Shown here piece after piece: positions 23,021-36,050 of a DNA stretch of 64,000 nt. The DNA comes from Atherix ibis (lineage: Eukaryota; Arthropoda; Insecta; Diptera; Athericidae), in contig OY282605.1 in NCBI GenBank assembly GCA_958298945.1, forward strand, positions 5,231,811 to 5,295,810. The letters run 5' to 3'. Made by a program: the position numbers and the translations under genes. How positions within the stretch are numbered: position 1 is the stretch's first letter; every line of letters starts with the position of its first letter. The notes beneath the pieces are model-generated. The model was not told where the DNA came from and ran no database searches. It saw only the letters and a program-made list of their open reading frames with translations.

Positions 23021-26000
23021 ACTCGAAGTTTTTATTTAGGATTTTGGACTTAAAGTCTATATTTTAACAGACTTAAAGTGTGTATTGAAATTTTTTTTCT
23101 AAATGTTTTGCTTAAAAGTATTTTTTTTCATGTAGAAATAAGCAAAACTTTTTAAAATTATACTGATTAAGAAATAACTTTTGGTTTAGCCGATAGAAAA
23201 TTTCTAAAACTGAGTAAATATAAAATGGGTATTAAGTGTTAATATTGTCGATAGACAAAGTTAATTTGAAGTGAAAATTCTATAAGCTGTACGTGACGTT
23301 TAAATGTTATTAGATGAATTTGAACAATATTCGATTTTGAGCAACAAAATCTGCTGTGTGCGAATTTATTCAAATAATATATAATGGTTTCGATATTTTC
23401 GAATTAGGGTTTATTTGCTTGTTGTTAAGTTCATTGAATCTAACACTAGCGGAAACTCAGGAACCCACAGATAAGCCTTAAAAAAAATGTAGTATTCACT
23501 TATCATCAAATGATTGTGATTATTTTCTGACTCTAATATGGTCTGTCATTTTTCGTTAATAATATCGCAATGGCAGCAATTGCCATTTTCCAACAAAAAA
23601 AAAGAAGGAAAAACAGATTTGACTGTACATGTTCACTTTGGACACTTTGGACAATGCTTTGGAACATGTCGATTGGGCTTAACAAACAGAATGAAAATAA
23701 ACGAAATTAAACGCAACAAAATCAAATAAAATTTTATCTCAAAATTTTACTCATTCTCTTCCTTATCGTTTGATAGAATATTTATGGTAAAAAGCTGGCT
23801 CCCAATGCTCTCCCATTTTTAGATATAATATTATACTGGAATGGAGCACGCGGATAGAATACTAATTCGGAACACAAATTCAAAAACATGTCCAAACGTA
23901 TACATACGCAAGGATATTCTGTATCCTTATACGTTTTCAAAAAGATGAAAGCTAAAATAACAGACTTTTTATTTTATTTTCACATATAATATGTTTCCTA
24001 TTTGAGTCCTACCAATTCCATTTGGTTGGGTAGTCTTCTTATTTACTATAAATGAATTAGTACAGAATTAATATATGGTAGTTAAATATAAACAGGTAAG
24101 GCAAGGGGGGGGAGGGTTGATAAGGTTAATCATTAAAGTACTTGTTTTGTAAAATATACTTTTTTTTGTTGGAAATATTACTTTTATCAAATTAAAAATG
24201 TAAAACTTCCGTATAAAAGAGAAAAAGAAGACCTTATAAGAAAAAAGTAAACATTTTAATTTTTTTATCTTCATAAAAATTATAGAGCCTTTTCCCCATA
24301 TTTCTTCTATAAATAAATATATTCATAGGAACTCGAAGAAAATAACAGAATTCATTTTAATTAAGAAAAATTCCCTTTTAATTATAATCAATCCTTATTT
24401 TTATTAATAATCACTCAATTTCAGATAAATAATTATGTGGAAAAACTTCTTACATTGAAAGTACTCAGAATATAAAAATGAATGTTAAATCTTCTAATAA
24501 AAGTTGATTGGAATTATTCGCATTAATACAAAACTCATTTTCTGCGAATGCATTCATTTTTATTATTATTCTTATTATTATTATGATTATTATTGTTATT
24601 AAGCCATTCTATTAATTATGATATACGTATATTATCGAAAAGAAATTATTTTCAATTTTCTTACTTGTATTGTATATGAAATGAATAAAAATCCTTGAAG
24701 CTTAGAACTGATCAACAAAACAACAACAAAAAAATCGACTACCATATATATGAAAGGATATGAGGATATTCTGTATTAACACCTTTGCATAAATGTATTC
24801 ATAGTTATTGAATTGTAAGAAAATGAAAAGATTATCGAAAATGACGATAGTGTTCGCTGATTTCCAATATTCGGAGGTATTTATTTTGATTAAAGTGCAG
24901 TAGACAGGTTCAATCAATTTTCCCAGCATGAATTTGCTATTATTAGGCATCATTTTGTATATAAAAGAACTCTCGTATGTGTGTTTGTTTAGAAAACATA
25001 GATGAGAGAGCATATATTTATCAATGGGTTCGTTATCATAGCACATGTCTATAAAAGTAAACTGCTAAAATGGGGAAAAAAAATTCACGGCGATATGGCA
25101 AAGAAAAGCAAGATGAGAGAGATTTGCTTTTATCCTTTCATAGTTTTTATTTTACCATCGAAATATTCTTTCGTGAAAATATTTTCACATAAAATAGATT
25201 TTCTTTTACGGGGCAAGTTCTATCTAAACTTTAGTGCAGGATTAGATCCTAACCAAGAACCAAAGCCTAAACTCTGTGCCTACATCTTCTCGTAGATATG
25301 AAATAAATACCGAACTGCTAGTACAAGGATTCATTCATATATGAAAAAATTCTATCTATCGCCTTTCTGAATTTGTAAGCAAAATCATTTTTCCATGTCA
25401 CTTTTACTGTGTCCTTTTTTTCCATACTTTGATTCTGCGTTCTTCAACACAGTACCGAGATGGCAACAATATCCGACCAGATATAAAAGCCATGTTCGAA
25501 AACTTATTCAAAATTTCTATAACTTTTCGCGCTTATAGATTTAAAAGGATGGGTTGAAGGAAGGGAGGGATTAACGTTGAACAAAAATAAATAGACGATG
25601 GTTAAAAGTTACACTTTCGGTATTATCAAAGTCACCACCAACAACCATAGAAACTTTTGTACAAAACACGCAATCAAATCAACTGAAAAACGTCAAGTCT
25701 AATTCTGGACAGAGTCTATAGAAATAGCTGAAAATTCGCTTCAATTTTCGAACAAATTGTTAATAAGAAGAAATACGAATTGTGGTCGAAGAAAAGCATC
25801 TGTGAGGACTGTTGAATTTGAGTAACCTAAATTTTTCTTAAATAGTATTTTTATTTTCGTTTTGAAAATATTCAAAGAAATTTTGTTCTCATTTACAATA
25901 ATTGTAAAAACTTCTTCGGTCTTTTTTTGCAGTCCTTCTTCAGTTGTGGTGGTTATTCGCGTTCTTCTTAAGCATTTCTTATTGATTTTACATTAACATA

Positions 26001-27234
26001 AAAAATCAAAATGCGACCAAAAGACGAGTACAAGTAAAATGTTGACAAATATACGAAAACTTTGACAATTTTTCAAATTAAAACTCTGACTTACCCACCA
26101 TCATCCACCACCAAACCGACCGACAATTGCTGATTGAATTAGAACCAACTAAAATCAGACTATGCTCATTGGATGATTCGTTTTTCGATGGTCGAGGAAT
26201 CCTTCTACACGGAAATTACTTCCTATAAAAAAAAATCTCTATGCTGGGGCGACTATGCTAAATCTGAACAATAACAACAACCTAACGAAGAGAAAAAACA
26301 ACTAAGAAAATATAAACAAAATAACTGCCATAGCATATTTGCGATTATATGAAAAATCTAAAGGAATCAAAAAGAATTTATAATATAATCAAAGGGTGGG
26401 AGGCGATTTTACCAACAACGGGGATGTTTCAGAATAAAGGACATTAAAAAGCCAAAAGTTCATAAAATAGTTTTAATGACAAAATTAAATATAATGAAGA
26501 AAATTTCCACGGTAAAAATGAATTTAACTTATTTGGAGTTTCGTTTTTTATCCTCTTTGAATTTGTCGCATTTGCACTATGGCCTCATTGCTAGGACTCA
26601 TTTCAGGGCACTTTTCGCATTGAGTCCTTTTTGATTTTTGTTTATTCTTTTTTTGATTTCTTATTTGATTTTTGTTCGTTTTTGATTTAGCAACTTTATT
26701 CTTATTATATTCTCATTCACGATAACATAAAATCAAATTAGCGTAAACTTTTCCATTGAGAAATGGGAATTACTCAAAGTTAGGAAGGGCTAAAATTTTC
26801 AAACTTCTTCTATACCAAGAAAATGTTTATTACAATCAAGCTCTGGATTTAAACCTGAAAATTACCTTAGACCCTTACTAAGAATATGTCCATTCCTGGA
26901 AATTTTTACCTTTCTTCATTCTGAATCAAGTGCTAATTGCTCATATTCGTGCTATAAGTGAATTTACATTTTAATAACGATTTACCTACTTTTAATGTGG
27001 TGGTTGATTATACAATTTGTGATTTGTTACGTTAATAAAACTGATAAAATTATAGTGGTTTTCTTCTCTAAACGTAAATAATTTTATTTTATGAAATATA
27101 TTTTTTTTTTAAATTTTAGAAACTTTTTAATATGAAATCTAATAAAAAAATTATTCAACGGAAATGCAGTTAGATTATTTGGTATTCAATTTTGAGACTT
27201 TTTTTCTCTACAATCTAAAGAGACCTTTTAGCTA
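23021..27234. other. unassigned AT-rich stretch
   Basis: No gene or transposon recognised over about 4.2 kb. It contains a TTA microsatellite (24560-24600) and an 8-G run at about 24106. The longest open stretches (114 and 97 codons) have no family features. Confidence 0.45.
24560..24600 (+). repeat. TTA microsatellite, imperfect
   Basis: About 13 TTA units with a few substitutions (CTT, TGA, TTG). Confidence 0.85.
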
Positions 27235-28295
27235 TTCAAAAATTATTTATTTATTCATGAATATCTATTTTGTACCCTTCAAAGTAATCCCCAACAGATA
27301 TTATTCACTTGTACCAACGTTTTTTCCAATCCTCGAAGCACTTCAAAAAATCATTTTTTGTGATCTTGTTCAGTTCCTCCTTCGATGCCGTCTTTATCTC
27401 CTCAATCGTAGCGTAGTGTCGTCCTTTCATAGGGATCTTCAGTTTCGAGAATAAGAAAAATCACAGGGGGCCAGATACGGTAGCTGCGTTTTCGAGAATA
27501 AGAAAAAGTCACTGGGGAATACGGTAGCTGCGGCATTATTAGTATGTTGTTTTTAGCAACGATGCGTGTGGTGGGGGGCGTTATCATGGTGCAAAAGCCA
27601 ATTTTTGTTGTTCCACAAATCCGAGCGTTTCTGGCGGATTCATTCGCTTAACATGCGAACAACTTATAGGTAATATTCCTTACTGACCGTTCTACCCTGT
27701 GGCAAGAACTCATGATGCATCACGGCCCTGCAATCGAAGAAAACTTTAAGCAAAAACTTCACATTCGACCGAACTTGGCGCGCTTTTTTTGGTTTTGGCT
27801 CGTGTTTCGCGGCGACCCGTCCCACGGCAAAATCGTTGGTTCAAATCGAGTCCTTAGCAACTTCCCTAACGGTGATTCGACGATTGACCAATACTTTTTT
27901 CTTCAATTCATCAATGTTTACGTCTGTTGTTGATGTGCTCGGGAGACCGGCACGCTTTTCGTCGTTCACATCTTCTCGGCCCTCTGGCAACATTTTGTAC
28001 CACCCATAAACGTTGCTTCGGTCCAAGGTAGCTTGACCATATGCCACAGTCAACATTCGGAGTGCTTCAGCGCAAAAAATTTTGCTTTTCACACAAAATA
28101 TGATACAGATTCTTTGATCCATTTTTTGGAATGTGCAAAAATCGAAGATGAACCGAAATACGTGCAAGCAAAGCAGCTGGTAAAAATTAACTGAACATTC
28201 CAAATGCCCTAACTTGTCGGCGTAAGTAAGACACATGAGTACCAACATAACTCGGAAATTCAAAATTCTTGATACTTTTTGAACAGACCTCGTAT
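27235..28295 (-). mobile_element. mariner family A, copy 2 (internally deleted)
   Basis: The right end carries the inverted terminal repeat ACTTTTTGAACAGACCTCG followed by TA. The left end has lost its repeat and begins at TATTCAAAAATTATTTATTT. On the minus strand a good N-terminal part starts MDQRICIIFCVKSK and continues RMLTVAYGQATLDRSNVYGW and RITVREVAKDSI (helix-turn-helix region, about 90 residues). The frame then breaks and the first catalytic block is deleted. C-terminal text (CFEDWKK, YFEGYK-like) follows. A 50-bp tandem duplication (TTCGAGAATAAGAAAAA twice near 27450-27500) interrupts the coding part. Confidence 0.87.
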
Positions 28296-28299
28296 GTAC

Positions 28300-28710
28300 T
28301 GCAATATTCAAATAACAAAACCAGCTTTTGAACTTACGAAAAGTTACAAAGAGTCTGTGGGGAACATTCCTTATCAAGAGTACAAATTTTTCGCTGTCAT
28401 AAAGCATTTTTGAGAATGTCAACGTCAAAATTTGTTTAAAATGTGGAATTGGTGAGGTCTCCTATAAAGAGATCCTCAAAAAGATCATAGAAAATGTTCT
28501 TTGCATCATATCGGACAATTGGATGCTCTATGATGATAATGCTCTCTGTCACACGGTGATATTCACTAAAGAGCTTTTTATATTATAATAAAAAAAAGGA
28601 CTTCTTGCGATTCCATAACCCTCAATTTATCAGATATTGGGATGTATGTCTTTTTTTGTTATCCAAGACATCCTGTAAGGATGATAACAATTGAAGCCTC
28701 CCAGCATTAC
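28300..28710 (+). mobile_element. mariner family F, copy 3 (fragment)
   Basis: Directly after family A copy 2. Text such as SYKESVGNIPYQEYKFF matches the helix-turn-helix segment of the 58.9-kb copy (shared AAAAGTTRCAAMGAGYCT and GGGGAACATT). SDNWMLYDDNALCHTVIFTKE then carries the second catalytic Asp block, and PSIYQILGCMSFF a decayed third block. The middle third is deleted. No terminal repeats seen. Confidence 0.65.
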
Positions 28711-30589
28711 TACGAATTATTATATTTTTCTTTATATTTCATTGAGAAGTCGTTTTTTCCTATTAACTAATTTTTTTTTGTAAAGAAGTAACCATTCTTA
28801 TGGCTCTGCATTAACAAGTCTACTTGACCTTATTTGAAAATGCCAAAAAAAAACCGAAAATTTCTTTTTTTTGCCAAAAATTTAAAGACTAACAAAGATT
28901 TAAAATATGTTCAGTGCCGAAATTTTTCAAAAGACCTTACAGCTTTTATTCAAGTATCCTTAAAGATCTTACAGTTTTTATTCAAGTAAATACTTGTACC
29001 GAATTTTTTCTAAAAGATCCTTTTTAAATATAGATTGACCTGTAAAAATTTAATTTTTTTGTTGGGAATATTGGTTTTTGGTTTAAATAAACTACTGTAC
29101 AGGCAACTTCAAAAATACCAATTTCGAACCGAACAGAATATCAACTTTTAACATAACTAAATTATAAATATTATGCAATATTGCAATATCCATAATATGA
29201 TGAAACAGGCAGACGACATATGTATGTGTGAACATTGGAGTATGGTCTATAAAATGGTATAGAATTGTGCTTTAGACGTCTAGTAAGGCAAAGATAATAG
29301 GATTGCAAATCCGATTAGTAAGTTGTCATATGAGGACACTTTAGATTTCAAGCAGAGTAGAGAACTTTAAGATATAGTTGCCATTCTTGTTCTGGTTCTT
29401 TGGATTTCAGATTATAGTAAAATACGTACATATGTGGACTAAAAACCTGACCCATTACTGGCAGGCATAACATCGGAATCCAGAACGGTACAGAAACTGT
29501 AGAGCAAAAGTAGCTCAAAACTCTCCTATCGCCATTAAGAAGTATAACTTTAGAGCACTGAATATAGGACTTGCAAATGGAATACTATGAGGACAAAATT
29601 CATTTATGTTGGATTTGAGAATACCTTAAATCCTGGAAACAACACATAGCCGACAGGTATCTATTCGGGTACTTATATCTGTACAGTAAAACTGAAATAT
29701 TTCTAGCCTACAGATACGACCAATCGTACCTGGACTAAAATGCTTATAGTCAGAGAAGAATTTCTGTGAATAATTGCATAAATTTGCTGCATGTTTCCGA
29801 AGGAGTCAAGTGTATATTATGTATTTGTCATATCGAATAGTAAATTCTAGAAGGAGTTAGATAAAGAGTTCGAGACATATGCCAACTAATGTCGCATTGA
29901 TTATGTATTTTCTTTTAAAAAATAGAAAAAGAAAAAATTCATCTAGTTCTGATAATTGTTAGCAGTACAGTAATTTGATTGGAAATTATTAGGCATTTTT
30001 AGAAGTTATTTAATGCAAAGCCAAAAAAAAATCCATTGAATTTTTTATACATTTTTTGGAATAAGACATCGAAAATATTATCTTCTGAAAAGTAATCTTA
30101 TTTTTTGAACGAAGAAATTATTTAATTTAAGCTTTAAAAAATATTTAAAATTCAGAATTTGATTAAAATTTTTATATCATATCTGGTTTTTCAATAGGAA
30201 CTTAACACTTTTGAGTATTTTCAATACGAAAATACTCAAAAGTGTCAAGTTGCTATTGAAAAACCCGATATTTCTTAGATCTTCTCACATCAAGGATATT
30301 ACATTTTTTATCACACCTTTTTTGATTGATGATGATTTTTATATGCTCAAAAGTAAAATATTTTTTGCATAAATATGATCTTTTGCGAAGTCCTATTATA
30401 AGAGGTTCGATAACGTCGAATCTTATAAGCTTAAAAGCAAATTAAGAATAAAACATTTCGAAAGTTCGCATCCTGAGTACTTTTTATACAATTTTTTTTT
30501 TTAAATTTTAATTTGTTTTCTTTATCGATGACTCTGGTATCATCCCGGCGTTCCACCGACCTGTTTCCACTAAGATTCTACACTGGCCG
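28711..30589. other. unassigned spacer with one hairpin
   Basis: No coding similarity recognised. The only structured feature is the inverted repeat at 30179-30271. Confidence 0.45.
30179..30271. repeat. near-perfect 93-nt hairpin (snap-back inverted repeat)
   Basis: The left arm 30179-30222 and right arm 30228-30271 (44 nt each) pair with three mismatches around a 5-nt loop, AATAC. Arms start ATATCTGGTTTTTCAATAGG. The GTTTTTCAATA part resembles the left terminal repeat of the DD41D mariner at 36.9 kb (GTTTTTCAATAAGAGTG). The likeliest origin is therefore a palindromic miniature element made of two opposed ends. A pre-miRNA or hairpin-RNA locus is the alternative; length and loop would suit it, but pairing is more complete than in most miRNA precursors. 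Confidence 0.9.
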
Positions 30590-33010
30590 CATCTACTTAC
30601 CAAATGGCATTAAAAATCTTTAACTATATATTCTAATACGGCGAATCTCATCGAATTAAGACTCATAACTCCTGGAGTCAAAAAAGAGCAATGAAACAGG
30701 CCAAGCGAACAGCTTAAAATAACTTCACCGCCTCAATTGATTCCCGAACTTCACCGTAAGATGAATGGAAAGGTATTAACTGCATTCTTGGTCTCCAAAA
30801 AATAGGATTGAGTCTGAGAATGGAGTTATATCCGACTCGGCAGCTATCGTTGGGGAACTGGCACAGTCCTGGACCTCGTTTTCATCCAACAACCACCTTA
30901 GTGATTCATACCGTAGAGAGAAACAATAGTTCAAGAAAAATATCTCGCTAATACCGTCAGCCTGCTAGGGACATGGTTTCTTTTAAAATGATTAAGGAGG
31001 CATCTTTGACTTTTCATATTAGAATTGTCAACCTTTTTAACAAAATTCTGGGAATATCTATTTTTCCAAATTGCTAGAAGGTCGTAACAGTCATTCCAGT
31101 TCCCAAGAAAATTCTCTCCCATTCTTCGGCTAACAACTTCAGGATCAATTGCGTTAGTGCCTAGTACTTCCAAGATCCTGGAAACGATCTTAGCTACAAG
31201 ACTTAGCCAGGCGCTTGACAAAAGACGCAATTATCCTTAACATGTCTACAGGTCAGGCAGGGGAACTCTGAGTATGCTACTTGAACTCCAACATTCAATC
31301 CGTAATTAGGAAAGGCTAATGACCGAATTTGCCCACACAGGGTACTCTTACAGCAACATTGCCACTTCTACGTTTCTACCTAACTGGGTACGTTCCTACG
31401 TTAACAACACGAAATGGAAAATGGCATCCCACAAAGATCCTCTTTATCGACGATCCTATTCAATATATATATTCACTCCCTTTCCCACCTCCTATCATCA
31501 TCCTTCAACCACTACATACTCGTATATGCTGATAATATTTTTGTACTTGTATCTGGTGCTGATCTTCAACATCAAACTAATAACGCCATTCTCACTATCA
31601 ACATTTGGAGCAGGTGATCTGTACATCGAACCCAACTTGCCTTTATGTTTGCAGAACAAAAATTTGTAGTGGTAATTTTTTTGCATTAGACTAGCCAGTG
31701 GAGTAATCTCTTACTTATAGAAACTGGTCGAAAAGGGATCTCTTTCTGTCTTCAAAAAGCTCGCCTAAATTTAATTTACAAAAACCTATGTCTTCCAAAT
31801 TACCCCCTCCATACTATTATCAAAAACATTATCATCTCCCCCAGTTCAGAAAGGAATTCATCATCGCTATCCTATATCTTGAAAGCAATTTATCTTGAAA
31901 GCAATTCATCCAGACTGCTTCTCTTGACAGGTTTAAAAAGGCTACTACTGATCCGTCTACATATAGGAAACTTTACTTAAACAATTGGACGGATTAAAAG
32001 ATCATCGACTGTTGTTCAGGGATGCCGCCGCTGATACCGATACTACATCTTTTTCGGTCGTCGAACTTTTTGGCTCCAGCACCCGCACACTATGTTGTGG
32101 AATCTTTCCTAATAGGACAGCTTCATATTATGGGGAGCTGTGAACCATCAAAACGGTAATTGAAATTGAGACCAATATTCCCAGCCAACAAAGGATATGA
32201 TTTCTATCGACAGCCTTGCAGCCCTTAAAGCCATTTGTTGTCTATCGAGTGAACCAGTACTAAGCAATAGGAGTGTCGAGTTGCAATGGCTGCCGCGGCA
32301 TGTGGGAATTGTGGGCTGAAGAAACACTTCGTCGATCAGTGATCACAGTCATTCCCAATCTGCATCGCCTACTAAAAAAAACGGATTGGACATTTTGGTC
32401 TTACTCATAACTTCCCTTTTGGCAATACCAATCGTTTCTTATGCCAATCCTATGGCACCCATTTCACTATCATCCATATTCTAGAGAAATGCCACATAAC
32501 CAAGAATTACTTCGCGAGCAGGATTACTCCCATTGCGAAACTTCTGGACCCAACAACTCCATTCCCTAGTCTCCTATTTAAACTTCTACAACATATTAAT
32601 CTACTCCACAAAATATAATAAAATTCTTAATATTCTACACTACTAATCACAGATCAGTCTCTCTCAGATGACCTCCCACACGTACTACGTAGTCGCCAAA
32701 TGACCTCACGGTCGTGGAGCTATAAAGTGATCCCTGGTACATGTCTAAGGGACCTTACAAACAACAGGAACATCTTTAACTATAGGCCATCTTTAACTGG
32801 ACCAACGGTTGAACATTTCTTTCCACTTATTGGCCTAACATCGTAAAATCCCACTTAACCTGGAATTTCTGTTTGATTAGAACTCATTCCATTGTGGAGC
32901 TGCTAGATCTAACAATTCTAATTTTAAAAAAGCCAATCTTTTAAACTTCTTTCACATCTAAATTTGCTCCACAACTCCAATTGGAGTATTTTTAGATCAT
33001 CGCTTGACGG
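30590..33010 (+). mobile_element. I-type LINE, broken RT and RNase H
   Basis: Plus-strand text in changing frames, in order: RRLNSWSQKRAMKQAKRTA and EWKGI (linker before the polymerase), GVISDSAAIVGELAQSW, ASLTFHIRIVNLFNKILG and VVTVIPVPKKI (RT fingers), NGIPQRSSLSTILFNIYI and LVYADNIFVLVSG (palm; the catalytic YADD reads YADN). Then come SIDSLAALKAI and VELQWLPRHVGIVG, which match an RNase H domain, and GLTHNFPFGNTNRFL with HILEKCHI near the end. RT followed by RNase H is the plan of the I superclade. Many stops and frameshifts; poly(A) not found. Both edges are estimates. Confidence 0.82.
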
Positions 33011-35389
33011 TAATGCAATCCTTAATTTAAAAAAATGGTAAAACATATCTAAACAAATTTTACCTTTAATAATATTTTTCTTGAATGTCTGTTAAATAAT
33101 CGTTTTGTACTTTAAAAGCTATAAAATGGATAATATTCCAAAATTTCTAAAAAAAAAAACATATTTTAAATTTAATTCTCATTTTATTATTAATATTGAT
33201 TTATTATAAAAGGTAATTCCTTAAAAATGTCTTAATTGTTATTTAAAGGTAAGAAAAGAATTCCCTTTTTTTTGAAAAATTAATAATTAATATAATTTAT
33301 TTCAAATGATATCCTAACAATAAATTGTAAATTAATTAGTAACAATGTAAAACTAAATCATTCTCTCAATTAAATTATTTCCTTTCTACTATCATTTATA
33401 CTTAATTCTGCTATAATATTGTATAATAGCTAATTTTAAAGAAAATGTGATTTTATTTGTTATTATAAATACAAATAATAGTACAAATATTCATATTACT
33501 AAAGGTTCAGTATTTCGTCCTTTTGCAAAGAATCTAATTAATAATACTTTGTTATCATTAAAACGAGAAACTTTTTCAAATAAATATTATTTCTTAGTAT
33601 AGAGAAAGTTTTTTGTTTTTTTTTCTAACAGACAGAAAAAGGACACTCGTCCGTAGTCCCAAATTAATTAATGACAAAAAGCTATAATTTAATCGTCTTA
33701 TATTTATTTGTAATACTCGTGAAATTGGGGGGAAAAAAAATACAAACGATATGATTCCAATGAGATGACAGAATATTTTTAGTGCTACACAAAAAACCAA
33801 GTATAGTGGCAATCATTAAAAACGATTAATTATTAAAAATAATGAAATACAAAATGTGTAATTTAAGTAATTAATTTCATTAATAAAGTTTTGTGTTGAA
33901 CGTGCAACGATAAACATTATTGCTGATGAACTTTTTAGAGTACATGCGATTTTAGAAGTTTAATCAAATGTTTTTTTTTTTTTTTTTTGGTGACTTAGTA
34001 ATAACGGGTAGTGTCCCGTATAGAATAGAGAAATACCATAAAATGAAATTAAATTATTTTCTACCTTCATAAAATGTCATTAATAAAAAATCGGAAAATT
34101 CACCACTTACGGAGACTTATCTTGAGATCATATAATTTTCTTTAATAAAATCGAATAAAATTCATAACCGTAAAGGATTTGAAAGAGTCTTGAGTAAATT
34201 TTGAATTTTGTTTTCTAATAATTTTACTAATTTTACTCATTAAGTCTCTTTAAACGAAAATTTTACTCAAAAAATTTCAATGTCCTTGAAAAAAATTTTC
34301 ATTTAATATTTCGATAAGACCATTTTGATATTCTTCAAAATTGCAAATGCTTAAAATAGCAACATTATAAATATTCATAAACACAAAAAGGATAATAATA
34401 AAAAAAAAGGAAAATAATATATAAAAAATATTGCCATTTAAATTAACGTAGGAAAGAACAAAGTCTATTCCTCCTGCTACCATGCATACCATTTCTGTGA
34501 AATCTGGTATGGCTTGCGAGAAACACTTCATTTAAATAGTCCTTGTGATCTAAAGAACTTTTGAAAAGCCTTTTCAGTTCATGGAACATTTAACCTCGAT
34601 ATTTATGTGAATACATTCTTGATGAACACAGAGGTTATTGTTACAACAAAATACATAGAAAATAATAGATAAGTAGAAAGGTGATGGTGTGAAATTATTG
34701 TACAAAGTTTTGCATGAATATAAATAATACCGAAGGTATTTCTTATAATAGTCAAAAGAATAATTTGTCGAAAAATGATTAAATCATTTTATATATTTTA
34801 GTATTATTATTTATATTTATTTTATAAAAAAAATACCATATTTTTTATTAAATGACGACAATTCAAATAATCTTTTAGTTATTTATAAGTACCAGTTTTG
34901 TTTCTACACTTTCTCAATTAAACCAATCAAAAAAGAATTCCTAAAAAAATTGCAAGATAGAACAAAATTTTTACATAAAACATTAATTTTATATAAAACT
35001 AGCTTTCAACTTTTATTGATATGCAGGATATCAAAAGGTACAAAATTTTCGGTTCTATTTTTTAATGTAAAAGTTCTTTAAATAATAATTAATGCCTTTA
35101 AAAAAGATTCTATTACAAAGAAGGTTTGATGGAAAATGGAAGAACAAAGCAAAAAGATATTTCATTTCCAAAGTATTTCTAAGTATATAAAACTAAGGGT
35201 CATTAGTTCATTTTTTAAAAACAAAACCCATTGCAAGTCCAACTAAAGTTTATTAAATTTGAAAAGTTGCAGTTTACAAGATCGGTTGAACTCAAGGTCA
35301 TAAAAAGAAGAGCCTCAGGTAAATGATCTGATTTATTTTCAAATATACTGAAGGTCTGAGTGCATTTAAATATCTCAATTTTTATATAA
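33011..35389. other. AT-rich spacer
   Basis: About 2.4 kb, extremely AT-rich, with a T run near 33970-33986. No gene or element recognised. Confidence 0.5.
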
Positions 35390-35868
35390 TTAAGAATAGG
35401 AAGGAGGAGGGATTCAATGATAATTTTTTTGCAAATATCTATTTTTACTGAGGGTCCCAGTATTACGTATGAATTTACACATTCTACCTATACTTGTGTC
35501 TTCAAAGTTGTCAATTTTTATACAATTACGAGTAGGAGGAAGGGGGGGGGGGGGTTATTATCCATTTTTTTGCAAATATCTCTTTTTACTGAGGGTCCCA
35601 ATATTACGTAGTAATTTACATATTTTACCTGGAAGTGTGTGTTCAAAGATCGCAATTTTTATACAATTACGAATACGAGTATCTATTTTTTCTTCTTCTT
35701 CTTCTTCTATTTCTTCTTCTTCTTCTTCTTCTTCTTCTTCTTCTTCTTCTTCTTCTTCTTCTTCTTCTTCTTCTTCTTCTTCTTCTTCTTCTTCTTCTTC
35801 TTCTTCTTCTTCTTCTTCTTCTTCTTCTTCTTCTTCTTCTTCTTCTTCTTCTTCTTCTTCTTCTTCTT

Positions 35869-35899
<31 letters not shown>

Positions 35900-36050
35900 T
35901 TCTTCTTCTTCTTCTTCTTCTTCTTCTTCTTCTTCTTCTTCTTCTTCTTCTTCTTCTTCTTCCAGGAGGTTTTATTTTATTTTTTTACTGAGGGTCCCAG
36001 GGGGTTTTATTCAATGACATTTTTTTGCAAATATCTATCTTACTTCAATT
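35390..36050 (+). repeat. 141-bp repeat units, one expanded by TTC
   Basis: The marker GCAAATATCT followed by ACTGAGGGTCCCA occurs at 35431 and 35572 (141 bp apart), and GCAAATATCT again at 36027. Between the second and third markers the expected unit is enlarged by the TTC run. Units also share TTTTTATACAATTACGA. A shortened, older unit lies just upstream (CTGAAGGTCTGAG near 35349). A 12-14-G run sits at about 35541. Confidence 0.8.
35690..35962 (+). repeat. TTC microsatellite, about 90 units
   Basis: Continuous TTC with only two TAT-type interruptions (about 35709 and 35899). Long open frames of Ser, Leu or Phe across it are artefacts of the triplet repeat. Length and purity suggest recent expansion. 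The opposite strand is a GAA run. Confidence 0.98.

Noticed and set aside
30931..31230. 99-codon minus-strand open frame
   Set aside because: It is the shadow of the plus-strand I-type LINE reverse transcriptase text.
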